The notes beneath the pieces were generated by a model. That model was not told where the DNA came from and searched no databases. It saw only the letters and a program-made list of their open reading frames with translations. Positions 26,231-35,058 of a stretch of 64,000 bases of DNA are shown in pieces. The translations under genes and the position numbers were made by a program. How positions within the stretch are numbered: position 1 is the first letter of the stretch; each line of letters begins with the position of its first letter. The DNA is from Bacteroidales bacterium UBA1800 (GTDB lineage Bacteria; Bacteroidota; Bacteroidia; Bacteroidales; VadinHA17), in NCBI GenBank assembly GCA_002319915.1, contig DCFQ01000091.1:406-64405 (forward strand), given 5' to 3'.

Positions 26231-27579
26231 CCTTCCTCAAGGAATTTGCACGATTTAAATTCGTCGCTTATTTTGATATAGGTCGATTCTATTTTCTTGC
26301 TTATCCAGTCTCTGTACATCTTCTGCTGGCCGTAGGTGAAGGCCGCGTTGTACATGAACTGGTAATCATCCTTGAGGTCGGCCCTGTGGGCCGGTATTTC
26401 ATCGTCGAGCCTGACAACCCTGAAGACCGCGTTCCCGTTCTCGTCGGTTGTCTTGAATGGTTCCGAAATTTCCCCGATCTTGAGTTCCCTGACCTGGACA
26501 TACATTTCCTTGCTGAGTTCCTCGAGAGTGAACCAGGTATTCCTGTCGGAAGGATTGTTGCTGACATATTTTCCTCCGTTGGTCCTGCTGTCGAGATGGC
26601 TGGAGTATTTCATTGCGACGTCTTCAAACTTGAGATCACCTTTCCGGATAAGATTGACCAGGCTGTCGAGCTTGGCAATGGCTTTTTGAGCATCCTGCGG
26701 TTTTACTTTTGGCCTGATAAGTATGTGCCTGGTATTGACAAGGTCGCCCTTCCTTTCGATCAGCTGGATGATGTGGAAGCCAAATTTGGTCTCGACAATC
26801 TTCGATACGGTGTTTTTTGAAAGGCCGAAAGCTGCCTCGGCATACGGTTTCTCCAGTTCTCCCCTCATCTTGAATCCTATCTCGCCACCGCTTGATGATG
26901 AACCGGGATCCTCAGAGTACATTATTGCACATACATTGAAGCTCTTGCCTGCAAGGATCTCACTGCGTATGTTAAGCAGTTTCTGGCGCGCTTCAACCTT
27001 ATTCTCCTCATTGTCGGGAGGATCGAGCTGGATGATGCTGAGCTGGACTTTTGAAGGAACGACCGGAAGGCTGTCCTTTGGGATCGCATTGTAGTACCTC
27101 CTCACATCATTGGGCGTAATTGCCAGGTTCTTGGTGATATTGCTCCTGACCTCCTCCATAGTCTGCCGTTCAATCATGGCTTTCCTGATATCCTTCCTGA
27201 TCTCGATCATGCTCTTGTTGAAATAACTCTCGAGAGCTTTTTCGCTTCCTGCCTGCCTGATTGCGTCATTTATCCTTAAGTTGACATCACCCTCGACTGC
27301 ATCTTCCGTCACATTGATACTGTCGATCCTTGCCTGGTCCATAAAAAGCTTTGACACAAGCGCTTCCTGAAAGACCTGGCACCTGAGCTCATCAACAGGA
27401 GTCTTGTTCCCCGTCCTCCTGAGATCGCTCACCGTATTCTCAACTTCTGACAGGTAAACAACCTCATTTCCCACTATTGCTGCAACGGATTCGACAAGTG
27501 TCTGTGAATCAACAGAAAATGCTGTCAATATCATTAGTAATCCGCTGATCAGCCCTGCTCTTGAACATCTTTTCATCAT
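26215..27579 (-). CDS. SurA-like periplasmic peptidyl-prolyl isomerase/chaperone
   Basis: SurA escorts outer-membrane proteins through the periplasm. The 454-residue protein has a signal peptide, a SurA N-terminal chaperone region (about 28-165, including IVGNEVVYLSEVENTVS) and two parvulin domains. The first contains SIIQLDPP and FGFHIIQLIERKGD; the second contains RHILIRPKVKP and GDLKFEDVAMKYSS. The start ATG overlaps the stop of the preceding gene by one base (TGATG). Together with the next gene upstream and the large PPIase at 28420, it forms a three-gene folding-factor cluster. The function is well supported; the symbol surA would need a reciprocal comparison. Confidence 0.88.
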   Translation of the reverse strand: MMKRCSRAGLISGLLMILTAFSVDSQTLVESVAAIVGNEVVYLSEVENTVSDLRRTGNKTPVDELRCQVFQEALVSKLFMDQARIDSINVTEDAVEGDVNLRINDAIRQAGSEKALESYFNKSMIEIRKDIRKAMIERQTMEEVRSNITKNLAITPNDVRRYYNAIPKDSLPVVPSKVQLSIIQLDPPDNEENKVEARQKLLNIRSEILAGKSFNVCAIMYSEDPGSSSSGGEIGFKMRGELEKPYAEAAFGLSKNTVSKIVETKFGFHIIQLIERKGDLVNTRHILIRPKVKPQDAQKAIAKLDSLVNLIRKGDLKFEDVAMKYSSHLDSRTNGGKYVSNNPSDRNTWFTLEELSKEMYVQVRELKIGEISEPFKTTDENGNAVFRVVRLDDEIPAHRADLKDDYQFMYNAAFTYGQQKMYRDWISKKIESTYIKISDEFKSCKFLEEGWLKQ

Positions 27580-28427
27580 CAGTAAATCTTAATTCTATCT
27601 TCTTTAATCGCGTCATTATATATCCCGTTCTCAAGGTCCTTCAGGAATGCTATCCTCCGGTCGTTCCAGATTATCCTCTTTATGTCCTCCCTTACGAACT
27701 CAAAGGGAGCAAGTGATCCTCTCAGGCGGTAGTCTCCGATCCCAAGGAGATAGACCGATGAGGAATCCGACGATTCATAGTAATTGGTCCTCCTTAGAAA
27801 ATTCTCCTGGTCCCCGATATCCTTGTTCAGCTCTATCGAGATCCTGTCGAGTGTCACCCAGCCTTCATCGAAATCATCATACTTTTCGGCAAACTGGTAG
27901 CAAAGGCTTTCGAGCTCCTGCATATCCTTCTGGCTTGACGATCTCAGAAGGGTCCTGAACTTGTTCATGCTGGGCGTTTCAGCCGGAAGCTTTATGAAGA
28001 GGGCCTTGACTATGTTTGAAGTAAGCGTGAAGAGGTTCTCATGCGCTGAGTAATAATCCTGCAGCTCCTTTTCACTTATCACCGTATCCATTTTTTCGAG
28101 CATCATCTGCCGCTGATATTCATAAACAACCAGGTTGAACCTGTTTTCATCGATCTGCCTTTCTATGTCTTCCTTGACCTTCGGAGTAAGGTTCTCCTCG
28201 GCCCTCCGCAGCAGCAATTCGTGCTTGGCCCACTGGTTAATATAGTTTGTGGCAGCTGCAATACTGTCCTCTCCTGAAGTCCCCTTTGTCAGCTGAACAG
28301 GAATCTCATCCCTGTAGAGGATTTTATCCCCGATCCTGGCTGCAGGCACCCTTTTCAGACCGGCACTGTTATGCCGGCAGGCCGCAAGTGCCAAACCGAT
28401 TAACAATATTGCCGCCGCCCTATTCAT
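27579..28427 (-). CDS. SurA/PpiC-related lipoprotein lacking a clear parvulin core
   Basis: The 282-residue protein has a lipoprotein signal peptide (ALAAC, acylated Cys17). It then has a SurA-N-like region (RIGDKILYRDEIP, followed by helices) and an alpha-helical middle. I cannot find the sequence marks of a parvulin catalytic core: there is no AxHIL-type strand and no FGYH/FGFHII segment. It may therefore be a chaperone-only member of the cluster. It overlaps the large PPIase gene upstream by 8 bp and couples to the SurA-like gene downstream through TGATG. The annotation rests on neighbours, signal type and N-terminal similarity. Confidence 0.7.
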   Translation of the reverse strand: MNRAAAILLIGLALAACRHNSAGLKRVPAARIGDKILYRDEIPVQLTKGTSGEDSIAAATNYINQWAKHELLLRRAEENLTPKVKEDIERQIDENRFNLVVYEYQRQMMLEKMDTVISEKELQDYYSAHENLFTLTSNIVKALFIKLPAETPSMNKFRTLLRSSSQKDMQELESLCYQFAEKYDDFDEGWVTLDRISIELNKDIGDQENFLRRTNYYESSDSSSVYLLGIGDYRLRGSLAPFEFVREDIKRIIWNDRRIAFLKDLENGIYNDAIKEDRIKIY

Positions 28428-30144
28428 TTTTCAGTCTCTTTTTTATTTCAGCAAGCACCTTCCTGTTGACTTTCACCGGGTATTCCTGCCTCAGCTGCTT
28501 CACCCATTCAGCGGTGAGCCAGTCCTGGTACCTGGAGATCATGTCCTCCTTCGCATAAACAGCAGATGTGGTATCAGATGCTTTTTCCCCGGCGTTTGCC
28601 GCCGGGATGTCATTTTTATGCGCAAGATAAAAATTATGCAGGCCGACTGAATCCTCCTGGACCCTGTTCCATATTTTTTCCGATGAAATATCGAACAGCA
28701 GGATGCCGTCGTGAAATTCATTCATGAGATACCTGAAATCGGGATACTTTTTCTCAAGGTTGGAATCTTCATAATTTGTCAGCTGATCGGAAGAAAATAA
28801 ATCGATCCCCGAATCGATGAACCTCTCCGGGCCGCTTCCTCTCAGGTTGACTGCTTTCTTTTCGATCATTTCAGCAAATCCGGCAGCTGAAAGATGCTGA
28901 TCGGCAAAGGAATAGATTTCCCCCTGCGGTATAGATCCCGGCTTGTAGCCTGATTTGCCGGCCATCAGCAGTGAATCGGTATTGCTGACAAACCAGTCAT
29001 GCACAGGCTGATTGATCCTGAACTTGTATTCCCTCTTTATCCTGTCGAGGAAGGATTTTTTACCCAGTGAAGCAAGGCCGGACTGACTGATCTTGCTTTC
29101 GAGGTACGGTCTTGATTCCTCGAAGGAGGGGGATGGTTTCCTGCCGAGCAGCTTGATGATATGGTACCCGTATGGTGTGCGAACAGGTGCAGTGTATTCT
29201 CCGGTGTCCTTAAGGGTGAAAGCTGCTTCCGAAAAGTCGGGTATGATCTCGCCCGCACCAAACCAATCGAGCTCTCCGCCCCTGGCGGATGACTGCTTGT
29301 GATCGGAATACCTTATCGCCAGTTCCCTGAATGAAGCTCCGTTTTTCAGCAGGGCATAAATGCTGTCGATAGAGTTCCTGGCCCTTAAAACTGCTGCATC
29401 GCCGGAACCGGGCGGTACTGCCTTCATGATATGGGCGACCCTGATCTTTCCGTTTGAAGGCCGCTTGGCGTTTACCTTGATAATATGATACCCAAATGTG
29501 GTCCTGACAGGCATCGAGAATGACCCGGGCTGAAGAGTATAAGCCGCATCCTCAAACGGCGGGATCATCTGGAAGACCGTAAAATAACCCAGGTAACCGC
29601 CGTTGACTGCTGCAGATTTGTCATCCGATGTCTCTTTTGCCACCTTTTCAAAGGGCTCGCCGCTTAACAGCCTTTGACGGATCTTCATTGCCTTTCCGAA
29701 GGCATTAATTGTATCTTCAGGTTTTGCATCTGGCCTGCAGCTCACAAGAATGTGAGAAGCGCTGACCTCAGTAAGGGATCTTTCATAAGCCCTCCTTAAT
29801 AGCTCATCCTTAATTTTCTGATCGGTAAGATAGCTTTGTGCAAGCTGTTTCCTGTACCCGTTCAGTTCATCCCGGAATGCCTTTGTTGTGTCATATCCTT
29901 TCGAAATTGCTTCTGCAACCTTCAGCTTGAAATTGACAAACTGATCGATATAGCTGTCGGGAGTGGATTTATCCCCGGGATCACGGCTTTTCTGGTACAT
30001 CCTCGTGAATTCACCGGCTTCAACATTCCTGCCGGCAATGGTCATAACTATCTTCTTGTCAGGATCATGGCCCTGACAGAGGATCTGGTTGAAAGAGGTG
30101 AGTATAAAGATTGCAAGAAGGGCGCCTGCCTTCATCTGATTCAT
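28420..30144 (-). CDS. Periplasmic peptidyl-prolyl isomerase with two parvulin domains
   Basis: This secreted folding factor (574 residues from the chosen start) has a signal peptide (MKAGALLAIFILTSFNQILCQ, residues 4-24) and a SurA-like N region. Two complete parvulin domains follow: one spans about 125-230 with ASHILVSC and FGYHIIKVNAKRP, and the second about 235-340 with VAHIMKAVPPG and YGYHIIKLLGRKP. A long C-terminal helical extension follows. Both domains keep the FGYH/YGYH-type substrate segment, so isomerase activity is plausible. I chose the ATG at 30144; the frame extends to a TTG at 30162 that would overlap guaB by 8 bp, and MKAGALL at 30135 is a further option. Confidence 0.88.
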   Translation of the reverse strand: MNQMKAGALLAIFILTSFNQILCQGHDPDKKIVMTIAGRNVEAGEFTRMYQKSRDPGDKSTPDSYIDQFVNFKLKVAEAISKGYDTTKAFRDELNGYRKQLAQSYLTDQKIKDELLRRAYERSLTEVSASHILVSCRPDAKPEDTINAFGKAMKIRQRLLSGEPFEKVAKETSDDKSAAVNGGYLGYFTVFQMIPPFEDAAYTLQPGSFSMPVRTTFGYHIIKVNAKRPSNGKIRVAHIMKAVPPGSGDAAVLRARNSIDSIYALLKNGASFRELAIRYSDHKQSSARGGELDWFGAGEIIPDFSEAAFTLKDTGEYTAPVRTPYGYHIIKLLGRKPSPSFEESRPYLESKISQSGLASLGKKSFLDRIKREYKFRINQPVHDWFVSNTDSLLMAGKSGYKPGSIPQGEIYSFADQHLSAAGFAEMIEKKAVNLRGSGPERFIDSGIDLFSSDQLTNYEDSNLEKKYPDFRYLMNEFHDGILLFDISSEKIWNRVQEDSVGLHNFYLAHKNDIPAANAGEKASDTTSAVYAKEDMISRYQDWLTAEWVKQLRQEYPVKVNRKVLAEIKKRLKNE

Positions 30145-30154
30145 CTGTGAACCT

Positions 30155-31636
30155 TTATTCAAATGATTTCCTGCTGTAGTTAGGGGATTCCCTGGTGATC
30201 GTCACGTCGTGGGGGTGGCTTTCGATTATACCCGAATGGGTTATCCTGACAAACCTGGCATCCTTTTTAAGCACGGTGATATTTTTTGCACCGAGGTACC
30301 CCATGCCTGCCCTCAGGCCTCCCGTCATCTGGTAGATCACTTCCGACAGGTTCCCCTTATATGGGACCCTTGCCGCGATTCCTTCAGGAACAAGCTTCCT
30401 TATATCATCCTCTGTATCCTGGAAATACCGGTCCTTGGAGCCCAGCTGCATTGCTTCTATCGATCCCATGCCTCGATAGGCCTTGAATTTCCTGCCGTTA
30501 TAAATGATCGTTTCCCCCGGTGATTCCTCGACCCCTGCGAACAATGAGCCTGCCATGATTGAATCGGCCCCGGAGGCAAGTGCCTTGATGATATCGCCCG
30601 AGTACCTTATGCCGCCGTCTGCAATTACGGGGATCCCCGATCCCTCGATCGCCTTGTAGACATTGTATATTGCTGAAAGCTGCGGGATCCCGACACCTGC
30701 TACTACCCTCGTTGTGCATATTGATCCCGGTCCGATGCCCACCTTGACGGCGTCGGCGCCTTCATTCGCAAGCTTCTTCGCAGCCTCCGCCGTACCGATA
30801 TTTCCTGCTATCACATCAGTGCCCGGAAAGTTCCTTTTGATCTCTTTAAGGATCCTGATCACGCTTTTTGTGTGCCCGTGAGCGGTATCTATGGATATTG
30901 CATCGACATTTGCATTGATCAGGGCCTCAACCCGTTCGAGTGTATCTGAAGCGGTACCCACAGCACCCGCGACTCTGAGCCTTCCTTTTTCGTCCTTGCA
31001 TGAACCCGGCCTGTCCTTTGCTTTCGTTATGTCCTTGTAGGTGATGAGCCCGATCAGCTTGCCGGCATCATCAATCATCGGAAGCTTCTCGATTTTATGC
31101 TTCTGAAGGATCCTAGCGGCTGCATCGAGATTGGTCTGGTGATTTGTAGTGATCAGGTTGGTGGTCATCACTTCCGTTATCTTCTTCTTGCGGTTATTCT
31201 CAAACCTGAGATCCCTGTTGGTCACAATTCCCCTGAGGATCCCCTGGCTGTCGATAACCGGTATGCCACCGATCCGGTATTCGGTCATAAGATTTATTGC
31301 TTCGGCAACTGTTGCATCGAGGTTGATGGTTATCGGATCGAAGATCATGACATTCTCCGCTCTTTTGACTCGCTTTACCTGTGCAGCCTGCTTCTCGATC
31401 GACATGTTCTTATGGATCACCCCGATCCCCCCCTCCCTTGCAATTGCAATTGCAAGCTCATCCTCCGTCACGGTGTCCATCGCGGCAGAAACAACAGGTG
31501 TATTGATCCTGATATTCCTTGTGAACATCGAACTGATGTCGACTTCCCTGGGCAGTACTTCAGAATAAGCCGGTATGAGGAGGACATCGTCGAAAGTGAG
31601 CCCTTCATATAGAACTTTATCATCAATGAATGACAT
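30155..31636 (-). CDS. guaB: Inosine-5'-monophosphate dehydrogenase
   Basis: IMPDH oxidises IMP to XMP, the committed step of guanine nucleotide synthesis. The 493-residue protein has the TIM-barrel N-terminal part ([13 protein letters not shown]), a tandem CBS-domain insert (about 95-205), the active-site loop [11 protein letters not shown] with catalytic Cys307, and the mobile flap with YRGMGS. It is the first gene of the run that continues with three SurA/PpiC genes and an OstA-like gene. Placing guaB before outer-membrane folding factors recurs in Bacteroidota, as far as I recall. It diverges from recQ with about 106 bp between starts. Confidence 0.97.
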   Translation of the reverse strand: MSFIDDKVLYEGLTFDDVLLIPAYSEVLPREVDISSMFTRNIRINTPVVSAAMDTVTEDELAIAIAREGGIGVIHKNMSIEKQAAQVKRVKRAENVMIFDPITINLDATVAEAINLMTEYRIGGIPVIDSQGILRGIVTNRDLRFENNRKKKITEVMTTNLITTNHQTNLDAAARILQKHKIEKLPMIDDAGKLIGLITYKDITKAKDRPGSCKDEKGRLRVAGAVGTASDTLERVEALINANVDAISIDTAHGHTKSVIRILKEIKRNFPGTDVIAGNIGTAEAAKKLANEGADAVKVGIGPGSICTTRVVAGVGIPQLSAIYNVYKAIEGSGIPVIADGGIRYSGDIIKALASGADSIMAGSLFAGVEESPGETIIYNGRKFKAYRGMGSIEAMQLGSKDRYFQDTEDDIRKLVPEGIAARVPYKGNLSEVIYQMTGGLRAGMGYLGAKNITVLKKDARFVRITHSGIIESHPHDVTITRESPNYSRKSFE

Positions 31637-31742
31637 TGTCTGGACTGTTAAGTTTTTGCTGGCGCAAATTACTAAAAAATAAGCACTCTGAAAACAAGGG
31701 GTATATTTTAACCTTTTTCCATTACACTTCTTACATTTGCAT

Positions 31743-33686
31743 ATGCCTCAGCCGCGTTTCAATATTGAAAAGTGCCGCCAGATATTGATCAAATACTGGG
31801 GATTCGACGTATTCAGACCGCTGCAGGAAGATATCATAAGTTCCATTGCGGCCGGAAGGGATACTCTTGGGCTGATGCCAACCGGAGGGGGAAAATCGGT
31901 TACCTTCCAGGTTCCTGCAATCGCTTCTGAGGGAATCTGTCTTGTCATAACACCGCTCATCGCCCTTATGAAAGAGCAGGTCAGCCGGCTTAACCGAATG
32001 GAAATAAAGGCGGCTTCCATACATTCCGCCATGTCTGCGGAAGAGATAGACAATGCTCTTGAAAACTGCATATACGGCGACTACAAATTCCTTTACGTTT
32101 CCCCGGAACGGGTTGCCACCCCGCTATTCAGGGCAAAGGCCGGAAGGCTTAACCTTTCGCTGGTGGCGGTCGATGAGGCCCATTGCATTTCCCAGTGGGG
32201 GTATGATTTCAGGCCGTCATATCTGAAGATCGCCTCGTTGAGGGACCTCATACCTGATGACGTTCCGTTCCTGGCCCTGACGGCCACTGCAACAGGCCAG
32301 GTAATCGACGATATTATGGAAAAGCTCGAGTTCAGGGAAAAGAATGTTCTCAGGACCAGCTTTGCCAGGAAGAACATAAATTATTTTGTGAGGCAGGTCG
32401 AGGAAAAGGGAACCTACCTGTTTAAAGCGCTTCAGAGTTACAAAGGGAGCGGGATTGTTTATGTCAGGAGCAGGAAACGGTCAAAGGAGGTTGCAATTTC
32501 CCTGTCCGAGAACGGGATAAACGCCGACTTTTACCATGCCGGCCTGGATGATGAGATGAGGGACAGGAAACAGGCCTCATGGTCCTCAGGTGAAACCAGG
32601 GTGATAGTGGCGACAAATGCCTTCGGGATGGGTATAGACAAGCCGGATGTCAGGTTCGTCATACACTGGGATATCCCCGACTGCATCGAGAATTATTTCC
32701 AGGAAAGCGGCAGGGCAGGGCGGGACGGCAAACCTGCCTATGCTGTCCTCCTGTATTCTCCCGCTGACAAGAACCGCCTCACAGACTCCCTGAGGCAGAA
32801 GTTTCCCCCTGTTGAAAAGATCAAGGACACATATGAAGCACTCTGCAATTTCCTGCAGGTGCCATACGGTGCAGGCAAGGACAATGTTTTTGACTTCAGT
32901 ATACAGGACTTTGTGTCGCGCTACCGTCTGCCGGTGATTGAGACCTTCAACAGCCTGGCGTTCCTGCAGAGGGAAGGTTATGTCGAATTTACCGAAGAGA
33001 TCAACAATCCATCGCGTGTCCGCTTCGTGGTTGGCAGGGATGACCTTTACAAATTCCAGGTTTCCAATGAGTCGTTCGACGGATTTATTAAGCTTGTCCT
33101 CCGTTCCTATTCGGGAATGTTCACGGAGTTCGTCGCAATAAACGAGGAATCGCTCGCCAGGAAAGCTGCCATTTCAAGGGATACGGTCTACCAGTTCCTT
33201 GTCAAGCTTTCGGCAATGAATATCATAAGATATATTCCGGGGAGGAAAACGGCGCTGGTGATCTTTCCCGAGGAGCGCCTGGTGCGCAAGGCCCTCATGA
33301 TCTCCCCCGACAATTACCATCATGTCAGGGAAAAATACATGTACAGGCTTGAGAAAATGATTGACTATGCGGAATCGGACAACAGGTGCAGGTCGGTCGT
33401 CCTTCTCGACTATTTCGGGGAGGAATCGGGCAGATGCGGGATCTGCGACGTTTGCCGCGAACGGAACGAGCTGGACCTGAGCAAATATGAGTTTGACCTG
33501 ATCCTCAATGAAATAAAAGAAATTCTTGCCAGGCAGAAATGCGACGCTCTCGAACTCGCCTCGAAAGTCGGGCATGATGACGAAAAAGTCGTCAAGGTAA
33601 TCCGCTGGCTTCTCGACCATAACAAGATCGTTTCCGGCAGCGACCGCCTTCTCTCATGGAAGGAACATGATCTTTTCACCCGGTAG
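31743..33686 (+). CDS. recQ: RecQ-family ATP-dependent DNA helicase
   Basis: RecQ unwinds forks and recombination intermediates 3' to 5'. The 647-residue protein has Walker A (GLMPTGGGKS, 43-52, Lys51), the DEAH box in VAVDEAHCISQWGYDF, motif VI QESGRAGRDG, the RQC zinc cluster with CGICDVC, and a winged-helix region. The C terminus ends in a short domain without a recognisable HRDC, so it is a compact RecQ. I chose the ATG at 31743; a TTG two codons upstream (31737) is also open. It begins a same-strand run that continues with the DUF5063, exonuclease, methyltransferase and tex genes. Confidence 0.95.
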   Translation: MPQPRFNIEKCRQILIKYWGFDVFRPLQEDIISSIAAGRDTLGLMPTGGGKSVTFQVPAIASEGICLVITPLIALMKEQVSRLNRMEIKAASIHSAMSAEEIDNALENCIYGDYKFLYVSPERVATPLFRAKAGRLNLSLVAVDEAHCISQWGYDFRPSYLKIASLRDLIPDDVPFLALTATATGQVIDDIMEKLEFREKNVLRTSFARKNINYFVRQVEEKGTYLFKALQSYKGSGIVYVRSRKRSKEVAISLSENGINADFYHAGLDDEMRDRKQASWSSGETRVIVATNAFGMGIDKPDVRFVIHWDIPDCIENYFQESGRAGRDGKPAYAVLLYSPADKNRLTDSLRQKFPPVEKIKDTYEALCNFLQVPYGAGKDNVFDFSIQDFVSRYRLPVIETFNSLAFLQREGYVEFTEEINNPSRVRFVVGRDDLYKFQVSNESFDGFIKLVLRSYSGMFTEFVAINEESLARKAAISRDTVYQFLVKLSAMNIIRYIPGRKTALVIFPEERLVRKALMISPDNYHHVREKYMYRLEKMIDYAESDNRCRSVVLLDYFGEESGRCGICDVCRERNELDLSKYEFDLILNEIKEILARQKCDALELASKVGHDDEKVVKVIRWLLDHNKIVSGSDRLLSWKEHDLFTR

Positions 33687-33818
33687 ACCTGTATCTCTTT
33701 GCTGCTGCCTTTCCCCGGCTCTCAAATCCCGGACTCAGCTCTGGTTGAAAAGTAATCGCCGGAAGACAGGGTCCAAACTAAAAATTGCCTAATTTTGCAC
33801 TCTGCTGAACGTTTAAAC

Positions 33819-34439
33819 ATGGCAAAAAGAGAGGATCCGGTTTATTCGAGGAATGTGATCGAATTTGTTGCTGCAGCAAACGAGTTCTGCAAGTATGCTG
33901 AGCATTCATCAGAGATCAAAGGAGACGAAATGCTGAAAATTCTTCAGCGGATTCTCCCGTTCCTTTACCTGAAGGCATCGCTGCTTCCCCGGCTGGAACC
34001 ATATTTCGATGCCGGCAATGAAAAATTTGTAACGGAAGACGACTGGTTCAGGATACATGACAGCTTCAGAAAGCAGTTCGGTACCGCCAACGATTACCTG
34101 GAGGTCTTTGATGAGAAGATGAAGGACTCCGATGTTCCCGTTGTGGCAAGCCTTGCCGAGGACATTGCAGATATCTACCAGGATCTCAAGGATTTCCTTT
34201 TGCTGTACCAGACCGGGACACCCGAGGTTATGAATGATGCCGTATGGGAATCGAGGCTTAACTTCGAGAATTTCTGGGGTCAGAAGCTGACAAACGCATT
34301 AAGGGCAATTCATAAATTCTTATACTCCGGCGAAGAGATCGGTAAGGTTGATGAGGATTCCTGGAAGCTGGAAGAAAAGGACAGATCCGACTGGTTCATT
34401 GCCAGAAGACAAAAGGAGATCAGGGAAGATGGGGAATAA
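33819..34439 (+). CDS. DUF5063 domain-containing protein
   Basis: This 206-residue, mostly alpha-helical, acidic cytosolic protein matches the DUF5063 family, which is conserved in Bacteroidota and has no assigned function. Its 3' end overlaps the RNase D-like exonuclease gene by 11 bp, so the two are translationally coupled and may work together. I chose the ATG at 33819 over an in-frame ATG at 33795, since MAKREDPVYSRN is the likely family start. A TAATTTTG (33790-33797) is in the right place for a -7 box, with no clear -33. There is no signal peptide, zinc site or known catalytic motif. Confidence 0.85.
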   Translation: MAKREDPVYSRNVIEFVAAANEFCKYAEHSSEIKGDEMLKILQRILPFLYLKASLLPRLEPYFDAGNEKFVTEDDWFRIHDSFRKQFGTANDYLEVFDEKMKDSDVPVVASLAEDIADIYQDLKDFLLLYQTGTPEVMNDAVWESRLNFENFWGQKLTNALRAIHKFLYSGEEIGKVDEDSWKLEEKDRSDWFIARRQKEIREDGE

Positions 34440-35049
34440 CAAATACGTGGAATCAGTTTCGGAGGAGGAGCTTGAGAATTACGAACTCTCGTGGTTTAAG
34501 GGTGAGATAGTTGTGATCGAGGACCGTGATACATTCAGTGCTGTTTTCCCACGGCTTTTGGGTCAGGATGTCCTCGGTTTTGATACCGAGACCAGGCCGT
34601 CCTTCAGGAAAGGGAGGAGCAACAAGGTATCGTTGATTCAGCTGGCGACCGCCGACCTTGCCTGCCTGTTCAGAATAAATAAGATCGGCATTCCTGACGA
34701 TCTTGCACGGTTGTTGTCCGATCCGGGGGTTATCAAGGCAGGGGTTGCGATACACGATGATATCAGGTTCCTTAAGAAGGTAAAGAAATTCGAGCCTGAA
34801 GGATTTATCGATCTGCAGAAGCTTGTGAGGGAATACGGCATTCAAAGCTCAGGGCTTAAAAAGATTTCTGCAATTGTCCTTGGCTTCAGGATCTCAAAAC
34901 GTCAGCAGGTGACCGATTGGGAAGCAAGCAAGCTGACCGAGGCCCAGGAGGTCTATGCCGCAACCGATGCCTGGGTCTGTCACCAGGTTTATACCAGACT
35001 GATCCATGATGGAGCAGATGCCGCCCGGAATCCTGATTCCAGAATATAA
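34429..35049 (+). CDS. RNase D-like 3'-5' exonuclease (DEDDy)
   Basis: The 206-residue protein is a stand-alone DEDD exonuclease domain. It has motif I GFDTETRP (Asp and Glu), motif II IHDDIRFLKK (Asp), and motif III YAATDAW (Tyr and Asp), which makes it the DEDDy type of RNase D, WRN and KlenTaq. It lacks the HRDC repeats of E. coli RNase D. It probably trims RNA or processes DNA; the pairing with DUF5063 and its place between recQ and a 23S rRNA methyltransferase fit either. The ATG at 34429 is inside the last codons of the DUF5063 gene; a longer in-frame start at 34348 would give a non-conserved, Arg/Lys-rich leader. Confidence 0.88.
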   Translation: MGNNKYVESVSEEELENYELSWFKGEIVVIEDRDTFSAVFPRLLGQDVLGFDTETRPSFRKGRSNKVSLIQLATADLACLFRINKIGIPDDLARLLSDPGVIKAGVAIHDDIRFLKKVKKFEPEGFIDLQKLVREYGIQSSGLKKISAIVLGFRISKRQQVTDWEASKLTEAQEVYAATDAWVCHQVYTRLIHDGADAARNPDSRI

Positions 35050-35058
35050 ACTTAGAAC

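Noticed and set aside
31732..31739. TACATTTG in front of recQ as a promoter -7 box
   Set aside because: It ends only three bases before the ATG at 31743, which would place the start of transcription inside or at the start codon, and there is no TTG at the right distance upstream.
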